NCBI RefSeq assembly: GCF_020509005.1
Contig: NC_063019.1
Location: forward strand, 1,922,001-1,986,000
From: Fulvia fulva
Lineage: Eukaryota > Ascomycota > Dothideomycetes > Mycosphaerellales > Mycosphaerellaceae
DNA: 64,000 nucleotides
Direction: 5' to 3'
Shown: positions 11,100 to 21,407 of the stretch, in pieces
How the letters are laid out: each line of letters starts with the position of its first letter
How positions within the stretch are numbered: position 1 is the first letter of the stretch
The notes under the pieces: generated by a model
The model's database searches: none
Seen by the model: only the letters and a program-made list of their open reading frames with translations
What the model was told of the DNA's origin: nothing
Translations under genes and position numbers: made by a program

Positions 11100-14000
11100 G
11101 TACGGTATAGGAGATAGGCCCGTTACTAAGGAGGAGGGAGTGACCTATTAGATTGATCAAATCCTTAAGACTACGTTTCTAAACGTTAATGCCCGGGACT
11201 AGTTTCGGTATAGTCGCTAGTTTAAAACTACCTTGTTTAGGAGAGTAGTAAATACCCCTAATCTATAGTCTAAGCTTACTACCGTCCGTAAGTTAGCTAG
11301 CTAAGAAGGGACTAAAGTCCGTAAGAGTCATGTCGCTACCTATAAAGACGAGGAAGAAGGCGCTAATAAAGAAGTCTTTCGGGATAATTATTAAGCTCGC
11401 TTTATAGGTATGTTCTTAACGATATTATGTAGTAAGGATGCTGTCCCTACCGCCGAGTTGTACGAAAACATTGAAAAACTCGGTCTCTCTAGTATACTAG
11501 ACGATTTTATAATAGTACCTAGCCCTTAGGTAGTTACCGAGCTTAGGACTAGTAAAGGTCAGGCTCGAGCCCTACTTAACGAGGGATCTAAAGTTAATAT
11601 TATTAGCCCGAGGATAGTATATAAGTTTGGCTTGCCTATCGTACCTAGCGCCTACTTGTCCTTTCGAGGAGTAGGTAGAAGAGCGAAGTTTAAGGGGGTA
11701 ATTTCAAAGCTTAACACTTAGGTGTTTAGTATATACTACTAGATCGACATGTTTGTCTCCGCTAATCTAGATTCGCCTACGATCCTTAGCCGCCCTTAGT
11801 ATAGGAAGGTACGACTAATAGGCTATAACTACGACGATAGATTATAGGAGGGAACAATCGCTAGTAGGAAAGGTAAAAGTGTGATGTTCACGGCTATTAT
11901 AGGTACTAACAAGTACAAAACTCTTTAAGAACTTCTATAGTCCTCGAAAAATACGAACGCGGGTTGATTCACGGCAGTCAACCCGCTATAAGTATCAGAA
12001 GTCCGGTGTTAAAACAAGTCCGCTTTTCGAGTCTAGTCGGGGAGACCTTAGCAAATATATTAGGGGCGGAGTATTCTAATAATATAGCGCGTCGACATCG
12101 ACAAGAAGGTATAACGAAGCTAAAACCTAAGCCTATAGACACGACTATCTTCGACTACTTTAAGAATCACCGCGGCCCCGTATTGTAACAAAGAGAAAAT
12201 GTCCTCGACCTTAGCCCGTATTCAAAGAAATTGCTAGGACTACTAGGGAACCGCTAATACTTAAGCGCTAAGGTAACTACTAACGCTCTAGGAGAGTAGG
12301 TCATTATAAATGTGTACTCCGTATAGGGCGACTAGTGTATAGAGATCCTGAAATAGGGCTAGATTAATAGGCAGGCTTAGAAACGAGACGTAGGGTTATA
12401 TAGACCCGGTATTAGGATGCCGTATATATTTACTATATATAAGCGTAAAGCTAATAAGAAAAGACCTGTCAACGCGAGCGTTTACGAGAGGCCCTAGTCA
12501 AAAGTAGATAGTAATATAGATTAGAAGCGGAAGGCCCTTTACTAGGAATCTCTAATACTAGTAGGGTAAGGCCCGTTCGATAGGAGGTATCTTATCAAAA
12601 AATTCTCTAGTATCGAGCGCGGCTCGAGGATTATACCTAAAAGGCTCGCTAGTATTAAGGTTAGTATCGCTCTCTCGGCTAAGGAAAGACAAATGTTTAA
12701 AGAAATGCTCTTTAACCGAGAAGGTGTCCTAGCGTAGGATTTTAGCTATATACGGTAGATTAGATATAATGTTATGCCTCCTTAGAAGATTATAACGATT
12801 ACGTAAAAACCGTAGTAGGCGCAGAACATTCGGTTATACCTAAGCTTACGAGCGATTATAGAATAGATAATCCGCGCTCGAATTAAGAACAGAATTCTTA
12901 AGTATAGTTAAGGTGCTTATACAAATGCTTAGTTCTTAGTAGCGAAGAAGGTCGAGCTAAATAGCAAAGCTATACTATACAGGTTGATCAACTCCGCTAT
13001 ACTCTTAAACGGGGTGACGATAAGAGATACGAATATTCCCCTAGATACGGACGGGTTCTCGGAAGACTTTGCTAGGTATAGAGTAGCCTCTTTAGTAGAC
13101 TTGTTTTCGGGGTACGACTAGACCACGCTTAACGAAAGTAGCCGAGACTTAACGGCCTTTATAACGCCTCTTAGGCTTATACGGTATATAACGTTACTAT
13201 AGAGTATAACGAACTCAGTTACTTAGTTCGTACGGGTAGTAACTAAGGTGTTAATAGACAATATTTCTTACCGAGCAAAACTATTTCTTGACGATATCGG
13301 CGTAAAAGGTCCTACTAAGGACTATAGTGATGCTAAGGTAGAGCCTAGCCTTTGACGATAGGTCGTAGAACATATTATATCCCTTAATCTTGTTCTTACG
13401 GACCTAGAGAGGGCCGGAGCGGTAGTCGTAGGGGAGAAGTCGTAGTGGCTTTATAAGACCCTAAAGATCGTAGGCTATATTACTAGCCCGAGCGGCCGCT
13501 ATCTAGATCCTAAGGTAGTGGCTAAGATCTTAAACTAGCTAACCCTAAAGTACGTAAAGGACGTTCGAGTTTATATTAGGATCTATATTTACTTCCGGAT
13601 TTAGGTCCCCTAGTTCGTAATTGTCGCTCGGCTAATATACAAGCTTTTAAGGAAGGACGTCGAGTTTGTCTAGACTAAGAATAAGTAGTTCTCGAAAGAG
13701 AACCTAGTAAGATTCTTAGTAATAGCACTAGCGTTAGTAACTATCTCCTACGCCCTAGGAGCTAGTAGGATCTTTGTTTCTATAAATACGAGTAGCATTA
13801 GGTAGGATTATATAATATCGTAGGAATTACTAGATAATACTCGACAAAGACACCCGGTAAGGTATAAGAGCGGCACCTAGAACGTAAACGAGGCCAAGTA
13901 CGATATAGGAAAGCGGGAGTGCCTCGGAGTACTAAAGGGCCTTAAGAAGGTGTAGCGCTACCTCGTAGGAGTAGACTTTATCCTCGAAGTTAATGCTAAA

Positions 14001-15750
14001 ACGCTAGTATAGTAGTTAAATCGGCTAGTATCCGACATTCTAAACTCTATAATAGTAAGGTAGGTTACTTAGATCCGGCTGTTTACCTTTAAAGTAAGGC
14101 ATGTCGATAGGAAGAAGTACTCCGGACCGGATATACTGTCTCGTAAACTACCTATAGCTAAGGAGCTTACGGAACCTAACGATAATATTAATAAGATAAT
14201 TAACGACAAATTCTTCCGTTACGCCGAGCTAGTTAACACTTTCCCTATTATTCTAGAGCGTGAACGACTCCTCGAACCCTAGTATAGTAACAATTCCGAG
14301 CTTATAGCTTATATTCTAGTATATCGAACACGACCGGAAGGGGTTATCCGGGCTAAGTATCGAAACCTCGTTAAGAAGAGTCCTCGGTACTACTTAGTAG
14401 ATAAGCTCTTGTTTTATTAGCGGCGAAGGGGTGCACCGATATAGCTAGTAGTAGACGATAATAATGCTTAGAAAGAGATCGTGATGTACTATTACGAAAA
14501 GTATAGTCACCGGAGTATAGAGCTAGTATATAATCTTATTACTAGCTAGTATTACTAGGAGGGCTACTTCTCCGACGTGTCGAATTAGGTAAGGAGTTAT
14601 ACTCCTTATAACTTTCGTAAAGGTAAGTAGAGAGTAGGAGAAATGTACTTATCGACTTAGTAGGTTATAGGAGAGAGGTGGTACTACGATCCTGTCTACG
14701 TATATAGAAACGGGTACTTACTTATCGCCCGAGAAGCTCTAAGTAGGTAGATTAAGGCGAAGGTCGTACGGAAGCCTCTAAATTCGCGGGCGATTACTAA
14801 GTTCCTATACGAGATAGTGTTTAGCCGGTATAGATACTACTATAAGATTGTACTTAATAACGCTAGTATTAACGAAAGGGAGGTAGAGAGGATGCTTATT
14901 AGTATAGGTATTAAGTATATCCGGATCTTACCCTACTATCCGTAGTCAAATATAACTATAGAAGTAGGATATCGACCTATTCTAGCTATATTAGCTAAGC
15001 TTACTAAGAACACCTACAAGTCCTAGGAACGATAGATTACTACGGTACTTTAGGCTAATAGAACTACGGTATCTAGAATTACGGGTATAACGCCGGCGGA
15101 GGTTCTATATAGCTATCGTACTATTCTCCCGATCGAGGTAGAATACCCGATATAGGCGAACTATAAATAGAGATCTATTAGATTAACGGAGGAGCTATTA
15201 GCTATTCGGGCGCGTTAGTTATAGGTACGGGACATAAGTCTTTAGGAGTTATAGTTACGAAGAGTAAGGCTTCGTACCCTAAGTAAGGAATACTTCGATA
15301 CTAAACATAGTATTAACTTCTAGAGGTTCTAGGTCGGAGATCTTATAGTCAAGTTCGACAAGCCGTATAAGGATAACCTGTCTAGAAAGATTAGGTACCG
15401 CTAGCTTAAGCCGTATCGTATAGCTAAGGTGTACTCGGGGTTTAGTATATACGTCCTCGAAGAGCTTAATAGTACGAGGTTGAAGGGTATATAAGCCCGA
15501 GAGAACCTAAAGCTAATCCTATAGTTAAGACCGGACCCGGAGCTTGATCTTCCTAACGCTAAAGACATTATAGCGCTAGAGGATAGGGTTAATATCGAGA
15601 ATGTCGAAAAGGGCGATCTTCCGAACAAGAATAGACCTACTACGTCCGGATCTAACGACGAAGAGGATGACGATATACTTCTAATAGGCATTAATAGGGC
15701 TACTATACTTCTAGAACTAGACTCTATTATTTCTTTTTCTTAGGCGTAAG
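11100..15750 (+). pseudogene. G2 pol relic (protease, RT, RNase H, integrase)
   Basis: Broken plus-strand pol. A protease-like region lies at about 11,520-11,800. RT is at about 12,880-13,350, with VDLFSGYDQ-like and FLDDIG motifs. RNase H lies at about 13,500-14,150, the integrase at about 14,270-15,130 and a C-terminal extension up to 15,750. The FLDD rather than YLDD box and the overall sequence set it apart from G1, G3 and G4, so it is a different gypsy lineage. There are many TAG stops and no long open frame. Confidence 0.65.
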
Positions 15751-16065
15751 GAGTTTACTTAGTAGTTTTGGTTTCTAACCTTAGTTTAACTAGCTTCTAG
15801 TTCTAGTACCTAGTTTCTAGCGTGCTTAACCGATTTCTAGGCTATATTCTTAATTTAAGAGTAGGCTTACTACAAAGACTAGACTTTAACTTAGCCTCCT
15901 TAGCCCTTATAGAATAAACTTATAATCTCCTTAATATCTCTAGACTAACTACTTAACTAGACGCCGGATCCGCCTTCTTTACGTATAACTTATAGGTATA
16001 GTTTCTTAGTCTATATTAGCGTAGCGGAGGTGAAACTAGGGATAGTTTCGTAATAGGGGAGGATA

Positions 16066-16290
16066 TATTAACGAGCTAAGGGCCCCTTTAGACCCTGAAA
16101 TTCGCGCGTCGAATCTCGTTAACCTTTAACGGTTAATTACGTAGTAGGGGTATATAGGGGTACTACTGAGATATATATAGCTAGGAGGTGACCTTAGTAG
16201 GAAGCTAGGATTTACGAAGAATCTCTCTATAAGGCGAAAATACGGGAATCTAAAAATTTCAGATTTATTATCTTTTAGGATTACTATATA
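16066..16290 (+). repeat. G2 3' LTR, left part (225 bp)
   Basis: Matches bases 1-225 of the 5' LTR. It ends with aggattactatata, the TSD of LINE2. Confidence 0.85.
16277..16290. repeat. TSD of LINE2, left copy (14 bp)
   Basis: aggattactatata at 16,277-16,290 recurs exactly at 21,169-21,182, flanking LINE2. This is typical of target-primed reverse transcription. Confidence 0.9.
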
Positions 16291-16485
16291 GATAGATAGA
16301 TGATTCATTTACCCGTTGTGGTGCCCTCCGGCCCATGCGGGTTTATGTCTATATATGTTACTACATAAGGTAGGAAACCTATTCCTAGGTAAAAACCTCC
16401 TCTCCTTCTCTAATAGCTTCCTTGCCATGAGTTCTCAGTTTTCCTTCCATTAGGGTGCACTAGTGTCATGGTGGTTAGCCTCTGA

Positions 16486-19400
16486 CTACCTTGTCTGCAA
16501 CCCTAGAGTTGTCCCCCTCTTCCTGCTCTCCTCCTCCTTCTTTCTCTCCTCAATCCATCTCTCTGTTTCCCTAGTAAGAGAGAACTGCTCCAAAAATCCT
16601 TGGTGGATGATCCACCTTGTAATTCTCTGGAGGTCTCCCTTATTGCTGATCATGGCTTGGAAGTTTCTGTTCCTTGCCCTTGCCCTCCATTCACCTCTCC
16701 CTGTACTCCATTCTTTGCAAACCAGAAGTCTATGTTCGACATTCTGGGACAGGTAGCCGCATGGGCAACTCTTGTCTTCGATACCTGGGACTTTTCTCTG
16801 ATGCAGGTATGCCCTGACTCCGATGTGTTCAGAGCGGATTTGTATTGCTATGCTTGCTTCTGACCTGGTTAGGTCTGAGTACAGTAGGTAGTTGTGGCTA
16901 CCAAACTGTTGGAGTGCCTTTGGGGTTCCTGGCCTCTGTGGGGTTCTTGTCCATTCAGTCTTCCAGAGGAGTCCTGCCATCCTTTCAGCTAGAGACTGTT
17001 GCCTCTTCCCTTGGCTGGCTGCTGATCCTCTCCCTTGAGCCCTTCTGTCCTGTTCCTGCTGGGCTAGGTGCAGCTGTTCTGTTAGCTCTTTGAACTTCTG
17101 CAGGTCCTGCTGCTTCTGTGGGGCTGGATTGGGTCTTGCTTGTCTGTGCCTTCTTGTGCACTGGCTCCTGATTTTGTTGACTGCCTTCTGGATTACTAGC
17201 TGGGCTGGGTATGCAGACGTCTTTCCTGCATACTGGTATCTCAACCCTTGAAGGTAGAGCTTGGCTGGTGGGGAGCCAGACTCCATTTCGACCACCCTTG
17301 TTGGAGTTGACTTGTATGCTCCAAGCACCTTTTTCAGACAGGAGGCTTGGGCTCTGCTGATGGGATCTGCAATTCTCTTTGGGATCTTGTCTTGGGCTGA
17401 CCAGATCTGGGCTCCATATAGCATGGCTGGCTTCACAATGGCCTTGTACATAACCTTTGCTTTCGCAAATGTGGCTCCCCATGTGGAGGCTGTAAGCCTG
17501 TCAATTGATTGCCTGTTGTTGTCTGCTCTTGCCTGTGCTTTCTTGACCTGTGGTCCCCAGCTAAGCTTTGGATCCATCCATATTCCTAGCACCCTTAATT
17601 CACTAGAGGGTTCTGTTGTGTGTCCCTGAATAGTGATTGGGGCTTGCATATTGTGTCTGTTTCTGGCTCTACTGAAGTGGATGAGTTGATACTTCTCTGG
17701 GGCAAATCTGGCTCCATGTTTCCTGGCCCATTCCTCACATTCCTTGTGTTTCTTCTGCAAGATTCTGCAGTTCTCTTCTGTGCTGTCTGACCAGGCTAGG
17801 ATGTTTGTGTCATCCACAAACCCTGAGGCTGATGTGTTTCTGGAGTTTAGCTTTGCTGGCAGGTCTGCCATAAAGAGGAGAAACAGGATTGGAGACATTG
17901 TTGATCCCTGTGGGATTCCTGTCTCTGTAGGCATGCTGTCAGATTTGTATCTGCCCAGTCTTAGTCTTGTGGTTCTGCCTTTGAGGAACGACTGGATGAA
18001 CTGGACTGTCCAGTTAGGGATAGCCTTCTGTTTTAGGATGTGGATCAGCCTCTGGTGTGAGACATTGTCAAAGGCTCCTGATATGTCCAGTGAGAGGAGT
18101 GTGGCTGCTTTGTTGTTCCCAAAGTGCCACAGGGTCTTGATCTGCTCTGTGATAAGTTCCACAGCTGTTAGTGTTGATCTTTGTTTCCTGCCTCCCATCT
18201 GTTCTTCAGGAAGGATTCCATGTTCTTCAGCTAGGTTTGTCAGCCTTTCTGCTATGATCTTTTCCAGGAGTTTGCCTAGTGTGTTGAGCAAGGCAATAGG
18301 TCTGTATGCCTTTAGCTTTGTGTAGTCCTCTTTCTGTGGTTTTCTCAAGACCACAGTCAGTGACTCCTTGAAGTGTTTAGGGCAGTGTCCTTGGGCCATG
18401 CACTGTGAAAAGATGTTTGACAGTGCAGGGGAGATCTGGTCCTTGCATGTCTTAATGAACAAGTTTGGAATCCCATCTGGTCCTGGGGCCTTGTTTCCTG
18501 AGAGTCTCTTAATGATGCTCTTGATCTCTCCCTCTCCCACTGTGCAGGATTGCTCTAGTGGTGTTGGATACACACTGCCCTCCAGATCCTGCAGGTCAGC
18601 TTCTACCTGTGTGCCAAAGAAATGTTTCCCCAATGCCTGTGCCTTTCCTGGGAGAGTGTGTTGGATTACTCCTTCCTGGTCTTCAATGTTTGGAAACTGG
18701 GGCAGCATGTTTCTGTCCTGTGTGGGTTGTCTTGCCCACTTTGCTAGTTTCCACATCTTCTCAGGATTCTGGGTAATGGATCCAACTGTTGACCTCCACT
18801 CCAGCATCTTGTCCCTCTTGATCTGGGCCTTCTTGTCTCTGGTTGCCTGGTTGTATCTGTCCCATGCTTCCTGGGAGTGGCTCTGGGTAAGGGCTCTCCT
18901 GGCCTGCCTGGCTGCCTTGACCTTCTCTGAGCATTCCTTTGTCCAGAATGGCTTCTGGTACAGTGACTGTTTCTTTTCTCTGGTGTGGGCTGCCGCAGTT
19001 TCCTGCATTGTTCTAACCAGTTCTGCCACTGCTTGGTCTATGTCTAAGGCTGTTTCCAGTCTCCTGGTCTCTAGTCCAGCTAGCTTCTGTTCCAGGTCTT
19101 GTCTGATCTGTTCCCAGTTGGCTGCCTTCCAGGCCAGCTGAGGTTCTAGGTCTCCTTCCTGCTGTGTCTGTGTTTCAAACTCCACCTGAATTGGGAGGTG
19201 ATCTGATGAGGACTCCAAGTCCTGGTTAACCCAGCATCTGGTGACCTTCTGCTGCAGGTCATGTGATGCAAAGCACAGGTCAATGGTGCTTGAGCTTGCT
19301 CTCTGTGACCAGGTAGTTAGGCCCTTTGGGGTAACTAGGTGCATGTTGTTGCTTCGGGTAGTGGAGAGGAGTCTGTTAGCTAGGAAGTGATGGGCAGGTG

Positions 19401-19872
19401 CAAAGTCTGATCCCCATGTAGGATGGTGCAAGTTGAAGTCTCCCAGCACGATGTGTTGGGAGTCACTCTGCAGGATGTCTGGCAGCTGTTGTAGTGTGCC
19501 CAGCTGGGTGCTGCTTCTGGAGCTGGGGGGTGGGTTGTATACACTGTGGATGTGGATGCTGCCTTGGTTGGTGTTGAGTCTGACTGAGGTGATGTCTCCC
19601 CCTTCCTGTTGGATTTGTTCCCAGCTGTCTGTTGCCATCTCTTTGCTGATGTACATGCATGTTCTAGGGGTGCCTTGTTTGGCTAGGAGTGTGTGATACC
19701 TTGGGTCGTTAGCAGTAGATGGTCTGTTAGATTTGCTGTTGATCCAAGGTTCCTAGACTGCAATAACTAGGTGTTTCTTTGGGTCCAGTGCTTGGAGAAA
19801 GCTTCTCTGGACCTTGTGCTGGCTTTTGTTGACGTTGTACTGGATAGTGGTAAGATTAGGTGTCTCAATCAT
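16486..19872 (-). pseudogene. LINE2 ORF2: endonuclease/reverse transcriptase with a single early stop
   Basis: ORF2 starts at 19,870-19,872, its ATG overlapping the ORF1 stop (ATGA). Codon 40 is TAG (19,753-19,755) where composite A has Gln in QEPW. After it, 1,056 codons are open from an internal ATG at 19,654-19,656. Domains: exonuclease/endonuclease/phosphatase-type endonuclease (GDFNLHHPTWG, SSDH), then RT (GPDGIPN, YRPIALLN, LDISGAFDN, GIPQGSTMSPILF, catalytic FVDD), then a C-terminal CPCGYLSQNVEH-type Cys/His motif. No RNase H domain is seen. CAG to TAG fits one RIP hit. The protein would cut the target and reverse-transcribe the element RNA, but this copy lacks the endonuclease start unless the stop is bypassed. 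Confidence 0.85.
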
Positions 19873-21128
19873 GACTCATCCATGCTGGTCTCCTGCTGGT
19901 CTTCTCGTGCTTCCTGCTGCTGGCTGCTATTTGGGATTGTGGTAAGGTTGAGCCTGCTTTGTGACGGGTCTCTTCCTGCAACCACAATTGATTTTGGTCT
20001 ACCCATAGCAGGGTGGCCTTGGGCCTGTGTGGTCTCTTCTGTTCTGCCTCTTTTCAGAGGGTTGTAGACAGTCCTTAGGGGTTCTTGGGTGATTGTCCCT
20101 GTCTGGAATCTGATAGGGGTGTTGATCCTGGCTTCTGTTGCCCTCCTCTTTGCCTCAATCCTAGCTGTGCAGTCTTGGGACCAGGAAGGGTGTTTCTTTC
20201 CACAGCATGCACATCTGGCTTCACTCTTTGGGGCTGTGCAATTCTGTACTTTGTGGCTACCAGCACAGTGGGAACAAGTGTCCTTTTGGCTTGGGCATCT
20301 AGTAGAGATATGACCATACTGTTGGCACTTGAAGCATTGCAGTAGTCTGTGGGTGCTTCTATGGATTTCTGTGTCCATTCTTTCACATTCCCAGAAGATG
20401 CCCTTGTCAAGCACGGTGTTTGCCTGTTCTGCAGTGCCTATCCAGAGCACTAGAGAAGACTCTCTCTTTGTGTCCTTTGTCTTTCTGTTGACCCATGCTG
20501 CTTTTGTGATCTGTAGCCCTGGGCATACAGCCTGGTTCTGGTCCTGCAGCCTCTTAAGGTCTCCTTCAATGTCAAACTTTGTGGTCATTCCATGGGCAAT
20601 AACCATATTTTGTTGGTGTGAGACCTTAGCCGTCTTGCCTAGTTTGACTGTCCACTCCTTCTGTGTCTCTAGCCTCTTCCTGTCTTGCTCCTGTGCTGTG
20701 AACAGCTTAAGGACACCTCCCTTCTCTTTCCTGGCTCCAATGATGCCTTGTATCCCAATCTTCTGTATGATCTCCTTGCCTGACAGGCCCTCAATCTCTT
20801 TCTGCTCTTGCTGGTCGGAAATGTAGACCTTGATAGCTGTTTTCTGGGGGGGAGGGTTTTGGGATGCAACTGCTGCCCAGGTTGGTTGGCTTAGTTTCTG
20901 GCCTTCCTGTGTCCTCTTCTTTGCTGCTGCTGCTACTGTCCTGTTAATGATCTGTCCTGTTTGGCTCCTTAGTGCCTTTAGCCCTCCAAGGAGCTCCAAA
21001 ATCATCCCCTTAAGTGCTCTTTCTGGGTGCTCGCCATCTCCTGCCATTGCCATTGTTTCTGCCTTCCTGCAGACCTCCTTCCACTCGTTACTCTCCTGCT
21101 CCTGGTCGTTTCCTGCGATCGCTATCAT
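19869..21128 (-). CDS. LINE2 ORF1: gag-like RNA-binding protein with three zinc knuckles
   Basis: An intact 419-aa ORF with an ATG at 21,126-21,128. The N-terminal third is helical and charged. The middle has an RRM-like region of the L1/Tad gag type (about residues 97-245). The C-terminal part carries three CCHC-like knuckles at residues 265-278 (CFKCQQYGHISTRC), 285-297 and 306-320. Such proteins coat LINE RNA and are needed for retrotransposition. Its TGA overlaps the ORF2 ATG by ATGA, suggesting coupled termination-reinitiation. Codon use is normal and unmutated. Confidence 0.85.
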   Translation of the reverse strand: MIAIAGNDQEQESNEWKEVCRKAETMAMAGDGEHPERALKGMILELLGGLKALRSQTGQIINRTVAAAAKKRTQEGQKLSQPTWAAVASQNPPPQKTAIKVYISDQQEQKEIEGLSGKEIIQKIGIQGIIGARKEKGGVLKLFTAQEQDRKRLETQKEWTVKLGKTAKVSHQQNMVIAHGMTTKFDIEGDLKRLQDQNQAVCPGLQITKAAWVNRKTKDTKRESSLVLWIGTAEQANTVLDKGIFWECERMDTEIHRSTHRLLQCFKCQQYGHISTRCPSQKDTCSHCAGSHKVQNCTAPKSEARCACCGKKHPSWSQDCTARIEAKRRATEARINTPIRFQTGTITQEPLRTVYNPLKRGRTEETTQAQGHPAMGRPKSIVVAGRDPSQSRLNLTTIPNSSQQQEAREDQQETSMDES

Positions 21129-21168
21129 CGTGTCACTTATAACGTGGTCACGTCTGAGTATAGCTATC

Positions 21169-21182
21169 AGGATTACTATATA
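21169..21182. repeat. TSD of LINE2, right copy (14 bp)
   Basis: Exact copy of 16,277-16,290. G2 LTR sequence resumes immediately after it. Confidence 0.9.
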
Positions 21183-21283
21183 TATTTCACGGCCCGCGGA
21201 CCGGCAAGTATATATACCTACGCGTAAGCTACCCTAAGGTCACTAGGCGCGTCCTTACTTACTAGGGTAGTTAGTCGTCTATA
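21183..21283 (+). repeat. G2 3' LTR, right part (101 bp)
   Basis: Continues the LTR exactly where 16,290 stops and matches 8,496-8,596. It is followed by TSD ctag (21,284-21,287) and the remainder of the G3 LTR. Confidence 0.85.
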
Positions 21284-21287
21284 CTAG

Positions 21288-21407
21288 GTACGTAGGAAAG
21301 AGGAGCGCGAGGTACGCCGAGGTTATATATAGCCGAGGCGCGCTAGTAACGCGCGGTCGCGTGACCTATATACTAGCTGACTATTTACTAGGCCTAGGGC
21401 CGTAATA
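21288..21407 (-). repeat. G3 3' LTR, right part (120 bp)
   Basis: Matches 28,409-28,528 of the other LTR. On the minus strand it is preceded by a G-rich polypurine tract (21,411-21,420 on the plus strand is ten C). Confidence 0.85.

Larger units (their letters stand above)
16291..21168 (-). mobile_element. LINE2: near-intact Tad1/MGL-type LINE inserted in the G2 LTR
   Basis: A 4,878-bp minus-strand LINE: short 5' end (40 bp before the ORF1 ATG), ORF1, ORF2, a 3' UTR of about 195 bp and a (GATA/TATC)n tail instead of poly(A). It is flanked by a perfect 14-bp TSD. Base composition is normal, in sharp contrast to the saturated RIP of its host. ORF1 is open; ORF2 has a single nonsense codon. It is the same family as LINE4 (41,960-46,805). 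Confidence 0.92.
8271..21283 (+). mobile_element. G2: gypsy retrotransposon, plus strand, nested in the G3 LTR and carrying LINE2
   Basis: The LTRs are 8,271-8,596 and 16,066-16,290 plus 21,183-21,283; each sums to 326 bp once LINE2 and one TSD are removed. Terminal bases are TA...TA, originally TG...CA before RIP. TSD ctag lies at 8,267-8,270 and 21,284-21,287. A polypurine tract (AGGGGAGGA, about 16,056-16,064) abuts the 3' LTR. The internal region of about 7.5 kb encodes gag and pol relics. Without LINE2 the element is about 8.1 kb. Confidence 0.85.

Noticed and set aside
16463..21237. Many plus-strand frames of 70-260 codons across 16,463-21,237
   Set aside because: They are shadows opposite the LINE2 ORF1 and ORF2, hydrophobic and without domains.
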